Origin: CAUZFZ01 sp963579025
GTDB taxonomy: Bacteria > Planctomycetota > Planctomycetia > Planctomycetales > Planctomycetaceae
Assembly (NCBI GenBank): GCA_963579025.1
Contig: CAUZFZ010000193.1
Location: 1-17,794 of the forward strand
Reading direction: 5' to 3'
DNA length: 17,794 nucleotides
This document shows, piece by piece, positions 1 to 7,038 of this stretch; position 1 is the first letter of the stretch; each line of letters begins with the position of its first letter. Position numbers and translations under genes: made by a program. Below the pieces are notes generated by a model, which saw nothing but the letters and a program-made list of their open reading frames with translations, had not been told where the DNA came from and made no database searches.

Positions 1-1
1 C

Positions 2-298
2 GCCCGCATTGTTGCCTACGGGCACTTTTCGGCGATCAAGATGCTGCCTGACTATGACGGCCCACGGCCGGACCGCGACGACTTTGTTCCATTCGACGGG
101 GACTGGCGAAAGCTTGATCGCTCATTCGACCAGTCGCTTTCACATGCCTTCCGGTGTGCTCTTCTGCTGGGCGGAGTCGACTGGATGGGCTGGGGCGGCT
201 CAACATCACTGGCTCACGACGAGTCGGATATCGATCAAACCGTGACGGCGTACGCGCAGGCAATCGACTTGCTACGCGAAGACGGTTTCCCGGTGTAA
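2..298 (+). CDS. Class III (PLP-dependent) aminotransferase, C-terminal part
   Basis: The reading frame is open from the left edge of the window and ends in TAA at 296-298, giving the last 98 residues of a longer protein. The tail has a hydrophobic helix with an ALLLGGVDWMGWGG stretch, then SLAHDESDIDQTVTAY. This matches the C-terminal domain of class III aminotransferases, where a small domain ends in '(S/T)xAHxxxDIDxT' followed by a helix. Glutamate-1-semialdehyde aminomutases and related aminotransferases share this ending. The PLP lysine and most of the active site lie outside the window, so the substrate cannot be named. The gene converges on the esterase that follows, with 36 bases between stop codons. 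I am fairly sure of the superfamily and not of the subfamily. Confidence 0.75.
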   Translation, partial: ARIVAYGHFSAIKMLPDYDGPRPDRDDFVPFDGDWRKLDRSFDQSLSHAFRCALLLGGVDWMGWGGSTSLAHDESDIDQTVTAYAQAIDLLREDGFPV

Positions 299-330
299 CC
301 GGGGCGGCAATTGCCGGAAGATCCGCCCGG
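299..330. terminator. Possible bidirectional hairpin between convergent genes
   Basis: The gap between two convergent stop codons holds an imperfect inverted repeat, CCGGGGCGG (299-307) against CCGCCCGG (323-330). It gives an eight-pair GC-rich stem with one bulged G and a 15-base loop. Inside it sits the self-complementary CGGCAATTGCCG (305-316), which offers an alternative fold. No T-run follows on either side, so intrinsic termination is inferred from the location only. Confidence 0.35.
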
Positions 331-334
331 AAGG

Positions 335-1738
335 TCACTCGCCCGTTCCGCCCTGCCAGTCGTTCGTCTGGAACGGTGACGCCGGGAGTCCCGCACTATT
401 GACCAGATTCGGATTGGCCAGTTTGTGCCAGCCGAAACGTACGTGCTCTGGTGCGGCGACACCCTCGGCACTGACGACAATCGACGTGCCATCGATTTCA
501 GCCACCGCATCGACGAACTCGCCGCCCTCGCCAGCGACCTGGAATTCGCTCAGTGGTTCTCCGTCGCGCGACTTCAGCCCGTCTGCATGAGCAAACGTCA
601 GTCGAACTTTTCCGTCGTCAACGCTCATCGACTTGTACAGTGGACCGGAATAGACAACATCTTTGCCGTATGTCTTTGCCAGAGCCCACGCGGCCAGTCG
701 ATTCCCCACATCCAGTTTGTTCTGGGGATGAATGTCCGCGACGTTGTCGACCAGGTCGGTGATGACGGCCATGCCTGTCTCCGGAATCTTCAGACTGGCC
801 GCCTGTCCTTCCCACAGAGCGGGCAACTGACCCGGTTCGTAGCGACCGCCGCTCCACGGTGCGATCTGCACGAAGTAAAACGGCAGGGATGGCTGCCACG
901 CCAGGCGCCAGCCTTCGATCAGTGCCTTCATGCGATCGAAGTAGGCCAGTCCGTTCTTCCGGATGACGTTTGTTTCGCCCTGGTACCAGATGGCTCCCTG
1001 GATGGCGAATGGCTGCAGAGGCGCGATCATGCCGTTGTACATGCCACCCGACTTGCCATCGGCGATCGTCCACGGCTCGATAGGAGAACCACCCCAGGAG
1101 CTGTTGATCAGACCAACCGGCACATCCAGTTCTTCGTGCAGCTTCTTTCCGTAGTAGTACAGCACAGCCGAAAACGCGGGCACGTTTTTCGGAGTGCAGA
1201 CTTTCCAGTCCGCGACTACATCATCCGCCGGCTCCGGCTTCTGGACTTTCGGCACATGAAACAGGCGAACATGCGGGTGGTCCGCCGCTTCGATAGCCGC
1301 AGTGGCTCCGGTGGTTCGCGTCATCGGCCACTCCATATTGGACTGCCCCGAGCCGACCCACACCTCACCAATCAGAATGTCTTCCAGTTCGATGGTGTTG
1401 TTACCGGCAACCTTCATCGCGTGCGACTTGCCGTCCGCTTTCATCGCTGGAAGCGTGACCAGCCACTTGCCGTCGTCATTCGCCGTGGCTTCCGCTGAAG
1501 CCTCACCCAGCGTGACCGTGACTTTCTCGCCTGCATCGGCCCAGCCCCAGATCGTTAGCGGCACATCCCGCTGCAACACCATGTGACTGTCGATCACCGC
1601 TGGCAGTTTCACATCTGCGGAAGCCGTCCCCGGCAGGCCATGCAGGAGCGACACGGTCAGCGCTATCAAGGCGGTGAAAAACGAATGAGAGAGGCGGAGG
1701 GCCCGATCACTGAGCTGGAAACAGCGGCGATAGTGCAT
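335..1738 (-). CDS. Secreted sialate O-acetylesterase-type (SGNH) carbohydrate esterase
   Basis: This 467-residue protein is a predicted exported carbohydrate esterase that removes acetyl groups from sugars such as sialic acid or acetylated polysaccharide. Residues 1-41 look like a Sec signal: basic start, hydrophobic stretch around 18-34, and an ASA|D cleavage site near 41. The catalytic domain shows SGNH block I with GQSNM (nucleophile Ser133), the family motif WYQGE (251-255) and DIHP (335-338), which supplies the Asp-His pair. The N-terminal part before GQSNM resembles the beta-rich domain common in this family, with its 'MVLQRDVPLTIWGWA' signature. I start it at 1738 because AAAGG lies about ten bases upstream and the signal peptide follows directly. 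The frame stays open to 1957, and 1774 is an alternative ATG without a clear ribosome site. Exact substrate is unknown; xylan or other acetylated polysaccharides are possible. Confidence 0.9.
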   Translation of the reverse strand: MHYRRCFQLSDRALRLSHSFFTALIALTVSLLHGLPGTASADVKLPAVIDSHMVLQRDVPLTIWGWADAGEKVTVTLGEASAEATANDDGKWLVTLPAMKADGKSHAMKVAGNNTIELEDILIGEVWVGSGQSNMEWPMTRTTGATAAIEAADHPHVRLFHVPKVQKPEPADDVVADWKVCTPKNVPAFSAVLYYYGKKLHEELDVPVGLINSSWGGSPIEPWTIADGKSGGMYNGMIAPLQPFAIQGAIWYQGETNVIRKNGLAYFDRMKALIEGWRLAWQPSLPFYFVQIAPWSGGRYEPGQLPALWEGQAASLKIPETGMAVITDLVDNVADIHPQNKLDVGNRLAAWALAKTYGKDVVYSGPLYKSMSVDDGKVRLTFAHADGLKSRDGEPLSEFQVAGEGGEFVDAVAEIDGTSIVVSAEGVAAPEHVRFGWHKLANPNLVNSAGLPASPFQTNDWQGGTGE

Positions 1739-1974
1739 CACTGGATTGCCTTTAGCATGAGAAACGGGATTCATCGAACATACGGGTGAGACGTTGTGGT
1801 CGGAAATGCTATCGGCGGATGTGAAGCCGGGCACGCACACTGCGTATATTGCCAGAGAGAACTGGCGTGTGCGCGAGTATCCAACGGTGGACGAAGCTCG
1901 TGCATGTGCCTCCAAACAGCGTGTCGAAGCGATCTGGACGAGTCCGGGGTGATCCACCAGGCTGCGCCGTAATC

Positions 1975-2730
1975 ATGGCACGAGTATTCCACCCACGACG
2001 ATTGAGAATTCCCCGCAGTCGGCACATGGTGTCGCTTCTGCTGAGCTATCACCAGGCCATGCCGATTTGCGCGCATGACCGGCTGATCGATCTCTCCGAA
2101 TTGGTCGAGGTCCGTCGGAACTCAGCCGTCAGGATCTCGTGGCCGGTGATCTTCATGAAAGCGTACTCCCTCGTGGGAGCCGCCAACCCGATATTGCGGC
2201 GATGGCATCAGGACTTTCCGTGGAAACACCAGGGTGAGTCGCCAGATGTCGTCCCGATGGTCGCCGTCACCCGACGGTACCGCGACGACGACTGGCTGTT
2301 TTTCGGACGCTTTGACAAGGCCGACCAGCGAGCACTCGACGAGTTGCAGACGCGGCTCGATCAGTATCAGACACATCCGGTCGAAATCGCTTTCCGGACC
2401 CAGAGGCGATTCAGCATGTACCCGCGATTCGTGCGTCGGCTGGTCTTCTGGGGCAAGATGAACCTGTCGGGCAACCGCCGGCTCAAACGGCTGGGGACAT
2501 TTGGTCTGACAACCATATCCGGGGCCGGTGCCACGATTCAGATGCCACCCACGCCGAATACTTCAGCGATCACGTACGGGCCGATGGATGAAAATGAACA
2601 GAGTCTGGTCACGATCGCGTATGACCATCGGCTGATGGACGGCATGACTGTCGCCCGCCTCCTGCAGGAGCTGGACGACACGCTTCACGGGCCGGTGTTA
2701 CAGGAGTTGCGTGAACTGGCTGGCTCATAA
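1975..2730 (+). CDS. Stand-alone 2-oxoacid dehydrogenase-type acyltransferase domain protein
   Basis: This 251-residue protein resembles the catalytic (E2) domain of 2-oxoacid dehydrogenase acyltransferases, which fold like chloramphenicol acetyltransferase. The catalytic signature DHRLMDG is at 217-223 (family HxxxDG), and GTFGLTTIS at 174-182 corresponds to the conserved 'GTFTISNxG' strand. There is no lipoyl domain and no E1/E3-binding domain, so it is probably not a normal dehydrogenase-complex subunit. It more likely transfers an acyl group from CoA to an unknown acceptor. I chose ATG 1975 because MARVFHPRRLRIPRSRHM leads straight into the conserved region; no good Shine-Dalgarno site is visible, and the frame is open back to 1849. 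The upstream neighbour is divergent. The gene is followed at once by the palindromic element at 2744, which may end its transcript. Confidence 0.75.
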   Translation: MARVFHPRRLRIPRSRHMVSLLLSYHQAMPICAHDRLIDLSELVEVRRNSAVRISWPVIFMKAYSLVGAANPILRRWHQDFPWKHQGESPDVVPMVAVTRRYRDDDWLFFGRFDKADQRALDELQTRLDQYQTHPVEIAFRTQRRFSMYPRFVRRLVFWGKMNLSGNRRLKRLGTFGLTTISGAGATIQMPPTPNTSAITYGPMDENEQSLVTIAYDHRLMDGMTVARLLQELDDTLHGPVLQELRELAGS

Positions 2731-2743
2731 GGATCGTTCGATC

Positions 2744-2815
2744 ATTAAGTGTCGCCTTTCGCTCCGCGAAAGTGCGTTCTTTCGCGGAGCGAAAGACGAC
2801 AATGTGACACTTAAT
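2744..2815. repeat. Nested palindromic element (REP/MITE-like)
   Basis: Two perfect 17-base arms, CTTTCGCTCCGCGAAAG (2756-2772) and CTTTCGCGGAGCGAAAG (2779-2795), are reverse complements separated by six bases. Each arm is itself a hairpin: CTTTCGC and GCGAAAG around three bases. A second, outer pair, ATTAAGTGTC (2744-2753) and GACACTTAAT (2806-2815), is also perfect. Weaker symmetry extends outward, with GATCGT about seven bases left of the outer arm and its complement ACGATC on the right. The order suggests a mobile or REP-like palindromic unit. It could also serve as a strong terminator for the acyltransferase gene ending at 2730, though no T-run is present. Copy number in the genome cannot be judged from this window. 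Confidence 0.85.
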
Positions 2816-2917
2816 TCAAGGACGATCATAAGTCAGTTTTCTGGTGATCAGGGAGAATGATGACGGCATTGTCGGAAACCACGATCCGTGCCGTTGGCTG
2901 ATCATGAGGCTCACGAA

Positions 2918-3157
2918 GTGAAAAAGAAGAGCACGCCACAGCCATCGGAATCGCCGTTGTTCGACGAAATCGAGGCGGTCCTGCGAAACAATCAGGATGC
3001 GACCGATTTCGAGATTCGCGAAGCGGTGAATCGCTGGTGGTCGACCGTCAGAACTGACGAATCGGAGGCAACGGATTCCGATGTGCAGCGCATCAGGTCC
3101 ACGTTGGGCATATCGCAGACGAGTCGCAGGCCACATCAGAAGAAGCTGTTTGAGTAG
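2918..3157 (+). CDS. Small hypothetical protein
   Basis: I do not recognise this 79-residue protein. It starts at GTG with a GAGG Shine-Dalgarno sequence at 2906-2909, eight bases upstream. A GTG at 2888 in the same frame is possible but lacks such a site. The product begins with a lysine cluster, followed by a probably helical core (SPLFDEIEAVLRNNQ, then FEIREAVNRWWSTV, about residues 12-44), an acidic stretch, and a basic tail (RRPHQKKLFE). There is no signal peptide or membrane segment. The ordered charge pattern and good ribosome site favour a real gene over a chance frame. It converges on the carbonic anhydrase gene, 111 bases away. Confidence 0.5.
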   Translation: MKKKSTPQPSESPLFDEIEAVLRNNQDATDFEIREAVNRWWSTVRTDESEATDSDVQRIRSTLGISQTSRRPHQKKLFE

Positions 3158-3268
3158 AGCGGCGCTTACGAAAACCGCACGTCGCTCACCCCAGACGCAG
3201 GCGTCGATGATTCAACGGTTCTGATAGCTCCGTCGTGACCATGAATCGCGTGTTACGCTGCGTCAGCC

Positions 3269-3922
3269 CTACACGTGTTTGGTCGATGCCGACACCGCAA
3301 TGCGGTAAATCGACGACAGTTCATCGGGGTTCGTCACGCAGGTATTCAGATCATTTAACAGGCCGTCCGCGAGGTTGTAGATCCAGCCGTGCACGGCCAG
3401 CTCCCGACCCTGGTCCCAGGCATCCTGCACAATGGTCGTGTGGCACACGTTGTAGACCTGTTCGATCACGTTGAACTCGCACAACAGCCGAAGTTCCAGT
3501 TCCGGATCATTGAGTCCGGTCAGCAGTTTCTCGTGCTTTTGCCGAACATCGCGAATGTGTCGCAACCAGTTATCAATCAGGCCCAGTTTGTTGTCCTGCA
3601 TGGCGGCTTTAACACCACCACAGCCGTAGTGCCCGCAGACAATGATGTGCTCCACCTTGAGGTACGCAACTGCGTACTCAATGACGGACAGGCAATTGAA
3701 GTCACTGTGGACAACGACGTTCGCAATGTTGCGATGAACGAAAATTTCACCCGGAGCCAGCCCGGTAATCTGATTGGCCGGAACGCGACTGTCCGCACAA
3801 CCGATCCAGAGAAACTTCGGGTTCTGCTGAGCCACGAGGTTTTCGAAAAACTGCGGGTCCGCAGCCTTTGCGGCCTCCGCCCATTTCCGGTTCTTCTCGG
3901 CCAGGTTTTTGAGCACCTGCAT
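3269..3922 (-). CDS. can: Beta-class carbonic anhydrase
   Basis: This 217-residue enzyme interconverts CO2 and bicarbonate in the cytoplasm, supplying bicarbonate for carboxylation reactions and helping pH balance. The zinc site of the beta class is complete: Cys42 in CADSRVP (with the Asp44-Arg46 dyad), and His98 and Cys101 in HYGCGG. Length matches the E. coli Can type, and no signal peptide is present. Start ATG at 3922 has AAAGGA about eleven bases upstream. It lies 33 bases downstream of the membrane protein gene on the same strand, so the two are probably co-transcribed. The family call is secure; the symbol follows the E. coli Can-like subgroup. Confidence 0.95.
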   Translation of the reverse strand: MQVLKNLAEKNRKWAEAAKAADPQFFENLVAQQNPKFLWIGCADSRVPANQITGLAPGEIFVHRNIANVVVHSDFNCLSVIEYAVAYLKVEHIIVCGHYGCGGVKAAMQDNKLGLIDNWLRHIRDVRQKHEKLLTGLNDPELELRLLCEFNVIEQVYNVCHTTIVQDAWDQGRELAVHGWIYNLADGLLNDLNTCVTNPDELSSIYRIAVSASTKHV

Positions 3923-3955
3923 GTGTTCGATATTCCTTTCTGATCCACACGAGTA

Positions 3956-5188
3956 CTACGCGCCGGGTGGGACACTCGGCGCTTCGGCGTCGGCGGGCTC
4001 ATCCAGCGGCGGACGTTGAGGTCGATCGTTTCCAGGACCCGGTGCTTCTCCGGATCCGAATCCGCTGCTGCCGCCACGTGCTCCACCAAATTGACGTTGC
4101 TGCTGTGCAATGTCATCAAGATCCAATTCGGTCGGCTGACCCAGGAACGCCTGCCATTTTTCCAGTTGTTCTGCTGTAAGTACCGCCATCAACGACCCTG
4201 CAACGTCCGTAGTCAGTTGCTCGACCGCGTCTTCCTGACCGCCTTCCAGGGCCGCACGGACTTTGCTTTCGTGTGCTTCGATCTGGCCGTTGATCGAAAC
4301 CTGCTGTTCGTCGGACAGCCCCAGTTCAGCCACGACAATGGGCTCGCGCAGTGCGGCTGGTCCGACATGCTGCAGTGCCAGTTGCCGTAGTCGCTGGAAT
4401 GGGGCTTCCGGCAAAGTCTTCTCTAACACCTCCTGGATATCGGAATTCAGTTGAGTAAACAGCACGCGACGATTCTCCGCAGACATTTCGCGCAGAGTGC
4501 TGAAGTCCGGACGAGCCGCGTCCAGAGCAGTCTCCAATTCCTCAACAGTCTCTTTGCTCAGTTCAAGTTCCGCCTGGACCTCTGCTGATCGCGCGAACTG
4601 GCTCATCATCATGCCAACGGATGGCGAGCGGCGGCGACGCCGGTCGCCATCGCCCTGGTCTCCGCCGGGTGCGAAGGGGGCATCGGACATGCCAGGGGGC
4701 GAACCGGGAAAACCACGGGGAACAGCGTCCGCCGCGACACTGTCGACCAAATGCGACGCGGATTCTGACGTCCCGTATTGCTCCTGGGGTGCGTCGGGGG
4801 TGGTGTACCCGAGAAACATCGGGTCTTCCGAACCGGGTTCAATTATCAGGTCCACTTCGTACGACTTCAGCAGACTGAACCAGCTCAGACGAATCGTGCC
4901 CTCGAACGGTCCAGGTTCCAGAACGACTTCGGACGGAAATCCAGCAATGGACTCGCGCGCCTTGCTCAATGTTAGATATGCCGCTTCCTGCTCGGACTGT
5001 TTAACCACGGCCCGCAAAGCATTCAATGTGGAGCTGTAACCGAGTCTGCCATGTGCTTCGATACCGACGACAACCAGCAGAACGCCAATCATTCCCCAGA
5101 CAATCGCACGCTCGACCGGTGAGCGATTTGCCTTTTTGCCCGAGGTCGTCGCATCCGATTCCTGACTGGAGTCGTTTGTTGCGCTCAT
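3956..5188 (-). CDS. Single-pass membrane protein with planctomycete-type helical C-terminal region
   Basis: No named family is assigned to this 410-residue protein. A polar N-terminus (1-27) is followed by one transmembrane helix (about 28-44), then a region of mixed strands and helices (52-130). A disordered Gly/Pro/Asp stretch with an RRRRR run follows (about 131-190). A long helical part (about 195-352) comes next, and the end is Gln/Gly/Pro-rich. The helical part contains LGLSDEQQ (289-296) and LTAEQLEKWQ (337-346), which resemble the LTxxQ pattern of Spy/CpxP-like proteins and of many planctomycete proteins of unknown role. I start it at ATG 5188, preceded by AGGAG nine bases upstream; an ATG at 5266 in the same frame has no ribosome site. 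It sits between the sensor kinase and the carbonic anhydrase, all on the minus strand. Orientation probably places the large C-terminal part outside the cytoplasm. Confidence 0.75.
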   Translation of the reverse strand: MSATNDSSQESDATTSGKKANRSPVERAIVWGMIGVLLVVVGIEAHGRLGYSSTLNALRAVVKQSEQEAAYLTLSKARESIAGFPSEVVLEPGPFEGTIRLSWFSLLKSYEVDLIIEPGSEDPMFLGYTTPDAPQEQYGTSESASHLVDSVAADAVPRGFPGSPPGMSDAPFAPGGDQGDGDRRRRRSPSVGMMMSQFARSAEVQAELELSKETVEELETALDAARPDFSTLREMSAENRRVLFTQLNSDIQEVLEKTLPEAPFQRLRQLALQHVGPAALREPIVVAELGLSDEQQVSINGQIEAHESKVRAALEGGQEDAVEQLTTDVAGSLMAVLTAEQLEKWQAFLGQPTELDLDDIAQQQRQFGGARGGSSGFGSGEAPGPGNDRPQRPPLDEPADAEAPSVPPGA

Positions 5189-5335
5189 CGAGGCATTCTC
5201 CTGCAAGCGGCTATCATTCGGCCAACGCCCGGAGCGAGCATCAATTTCCGACTGATCTGTCGTCATGATGCTCGGGCAAACAGCAGCGAGTCAACCATCA
5301 ACATCGCTACGCGATCCAATGGCCTCATGCCCCGG

Positions 5336-6451
5336 TCAGCTCGCAGTCTCAAGCGGGACAGTGACTGTGATTGTCGTGCCCTCGCCGAGCTGGGATTGCA
5401 CGTCCAGCGAACCGTTCAGAAAACGCATCCGTTCGCGGGCCAGAAACAGTCCGAGACCCTTCACTCCCAGTGGGTCGACTGGCGGCGAAAAGCCGCATCC
5501 GAAATCTTCAACCTGGATCGTCAGATCGTCGGATGTTGTTAATCGACGCAGGATGGCCCGCTTCGATTCGGAATGCTTAACGACGTTGTGAAGCAGTTCG
5601 CGAACAACGCGAAACAGAATTGACGCCTGCTCGTCGCCGATCTCGGCATTCGTGGCGTGGTCATCAATTTGCAGTTGCAGGTCTATGCCAGCCTGCAGTT
5701 TCAGTTTGTCCGCCAGCCATTCGAGCGCCGGCCAGAGCCCCAGCTCATCGAGCGGAGGTGGGTTGAGCTCGAACATCAGCTCGCGCGTCGAATCGATTGT
5801 TCGTTGAATCAACTCCGCAGTTGACTCAAGCAACTCAGAACAATCCTCAGAAACATGCTGTCCCAACTGGCCCAGTTGAATTCGGGCGAGCGCGAGATTC
5901 TGTCCGACATCGTCGTGCAGTCCCGCGGCGATCCGTCGGCGTTCATTGTCAGACGCGACATCCAGTTCAGACGCCAGCTTCTGCAGGCGGGACCGGTAAC
6001 GATTCACCTGGTCGGATGCCTTGCGACGTGCTGAAACGTCTTCCGAGATTCCCGCGATCCGAAGCGTGTGACCGTGCAGGTCGCCAACCGGAAACGCACG
6101 CTCGTGAATCCAGACCACGCCGCCATCCGGCCGCACAACACGGTACTCGATGTCCCATCCGTCGAAAGTGGAGTCAAGCTGTCGCCAACATTCATGGACC
6201 AGAGAACGATCCTGCTGATGCACGATGTACCGCCAGCCGTCGGGGTCGTCGTAGGCAAGATCGGGGGCGAGACCAAAAACCGATTCGAACGCCGGGTTCA
6301 GATAGAACAGACGCCCGGAGGGCGCGTCCGCCATCCAGCAGACGTCGCGGCAATGTTCAGCCAGCTCGCGATACCGGTCATCGGACTCCCGCAGAGCAAC
6401 ATTCGCAAACTCGATTGGACTTAGTTCCGCGACGAGAGATTCAATCCTCAT
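5336..6451 (-). CDS. PAS-domain sensor histidine kinase, HisKA_3 (NarL/DesK-like) type
   Basis: This 371-residue protein is a sensor kinase that should autophosphorylate and pass phosphate to a NarL-type response regulator. A PAS domain with its PAC tail spans about 22-145 (for example RLFYLNPAFESVFG and WDIEYRVVRPDG). The HisKA_3 dimerisation domain carries phospho-acceptor His179 in NERRRIAAGLHDDVG. The ATPase domain shows an N box (RELLHNVVKH, Asn289), DFGCGF (316-321), GLGL (332-335) and GEGT near 357. There is no membrane helix, so it is probably cytoplasmic. I start it at ATG 6451 with AGGG eight bases upstream. The frame is open to 6697 with ATGs at 6625 and 6658, so a longer N-terminus is possible. 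No response regulator lies next to it. It is divergent from infA and 147 bases upstream of the membrane protein gene. Confidence 0.9.
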   Translation of the reverse strand: MRIESLVAELSPIEFANVALRESDDRYRELAEHCRDVCWMADAPSGRLFYLNPAFESVFGLAPDLAYDDPDGWRYIVHQQDRSLVHECWRQLDSTFDGWDIEYRVVRPDGGVVWIHERAFPVGDLHGHTLRIAGISEDVSARRKASDQVNRYRSRLQKLASELDVASDNERRRIAAGLHDDVGQNLALARIQLGQLGQHVSEDCSELLESTAELIQRTIDSTRELMFELNPPPLDELGLWPALEWLADKLKLQAGIDLQLQIDDHATNAEIGDEQASILFRVVRELLHNVVKHSESKRAILRRLTTSDDLTIQVEDFGCGFSPPVDPLGVKGLGLFLARERMRFLNGSLDVQSQLGEGTTITVTVPLETAS

Positions 6452-6730
6452 GAACAAAACCCTGTCTGTGCTGGACGCGGCCCGATGATCCAATGGGGTC
6501 AGATCATGGGTGAGAATCTCGAAATTGGCAACAGTTGATCCGGAACATCCTGCGTTCCGCAAACAGACCACGTAACGTCGGACAACTGGTCCGAGCGGGT
6601 GCGACGAGCCAGGGGTAGCAAACATTGCCCGTTCCAGACAGAATGCCCGCTTCCTCATAATCCAGGCGGCACGGCCGCCAGGTGACGGATGTCCCATCCC
6701 CCGCCCTTAGTGTTAGAGAGAACCGGATTT

Positions 6731-6949
6731 ATGGCCAAAGAAGAGGCCATTGAAGTTGAAGGAACTGTTGCCGAAGCACTGGCCAACACTCAGTTTCGTG
6801 TGGAACTGGAGAACGGTCATATGGTGCTGGCTCACGTCGCCGGAAAGATGCGCAAGAACTTCATCCGCATCGTGCCGGGTGACCGCGTGAAGGTCGAGGT
6901 TTCACCTTACGATCTGAATCGCGGACGCATCGTGTACCGCGAACGCTGA
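6731..6949 (+). CDS. infA: Translation initiation factor IF-1
   Basis: This 72-residue protein is bacterial IF-1, the small OB-fold factor that binds the 30S A site and works with IF-2 and IF-3 during initiation. The sequence is canonical from MAKEEAIEVEGTV through FRVELENGH, HVAGKMRKNFIRI and the ending DLNRGRIVYR. Length equals the usual size, which fixes the ATG at 6731. AGAGAG about eleven bases upstream is a weak ribosome site. It is divergent from the sensor kinase and 80 bases ahead of rnhA on the same strand. It is not inside a ribosomal protein operon here. Confidence 0.97.
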   Translation: MAKEEAIEVEGTVAEALANTQFRVELENGHMVLAHVAGKMRKNFIRIVPGDRVKVEVSPYDLNRGRIVYRER

Positions 6950-7022
6950 GCTGAATTCACGCCCCGCCTGATTTCCCGCCGACTGTCCCGCCTGATTCCA
7001 TTTCCTCCGTCCCTTCGTTCGA

Positions 7023-7038
7023 TTGAGTCATGACTCAA
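7023..7038. promoter_or_regulatory. Perfect 16-base palindrome over the rnhA start codon
   Basis: TTGAGTCATGACTCAA is exactly self-complementary and is centred on the CATG that contains the rnhA ATG. A loopless palindrome suits a dimeric DNA-binding protein better than an RNA hairpin. Its placement would let a bound protein, or intermolecular RNA pairing, interfere with expression. Function is inferred only, and some of the symmetry is coding. Confidence 0.4.

Noticed and set aside
425..1498. A 357-codon plus-strand frame inside the esterase gene
   Set aside because: The opposite strand encodes a full esterase with all catalytic motifs; this product has no recognisable domain.
1739..1957. 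Longer N-terminus for the esterase (start at 1957)
   Set aside because: It would put about 73 residues ahead of a well-formed signal peptide and overlap the upstream region of the divergent acyltransferase gene.
1849..1974. Longer N-terminus for the acyltransferase (start at 1849)
   Set aside because: The extra 42 residues show no family resemblance, and the region is the divergent promoter gap.
3194..3205. GACGCAGGCGTC hairpin between the small gene and the carbonic anhydrase gene
   Set aside because: The stem is four pairs with a four-base loop and no T-run, too weak to call a terminator.
5189..5266. Longer N-terminus for the membrane protein (start at 5266)
   Set aside because: ATG 5188 has a clear AGGAG site at proper spacing; ATG 5266 has none. 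It remains possible but less likely.
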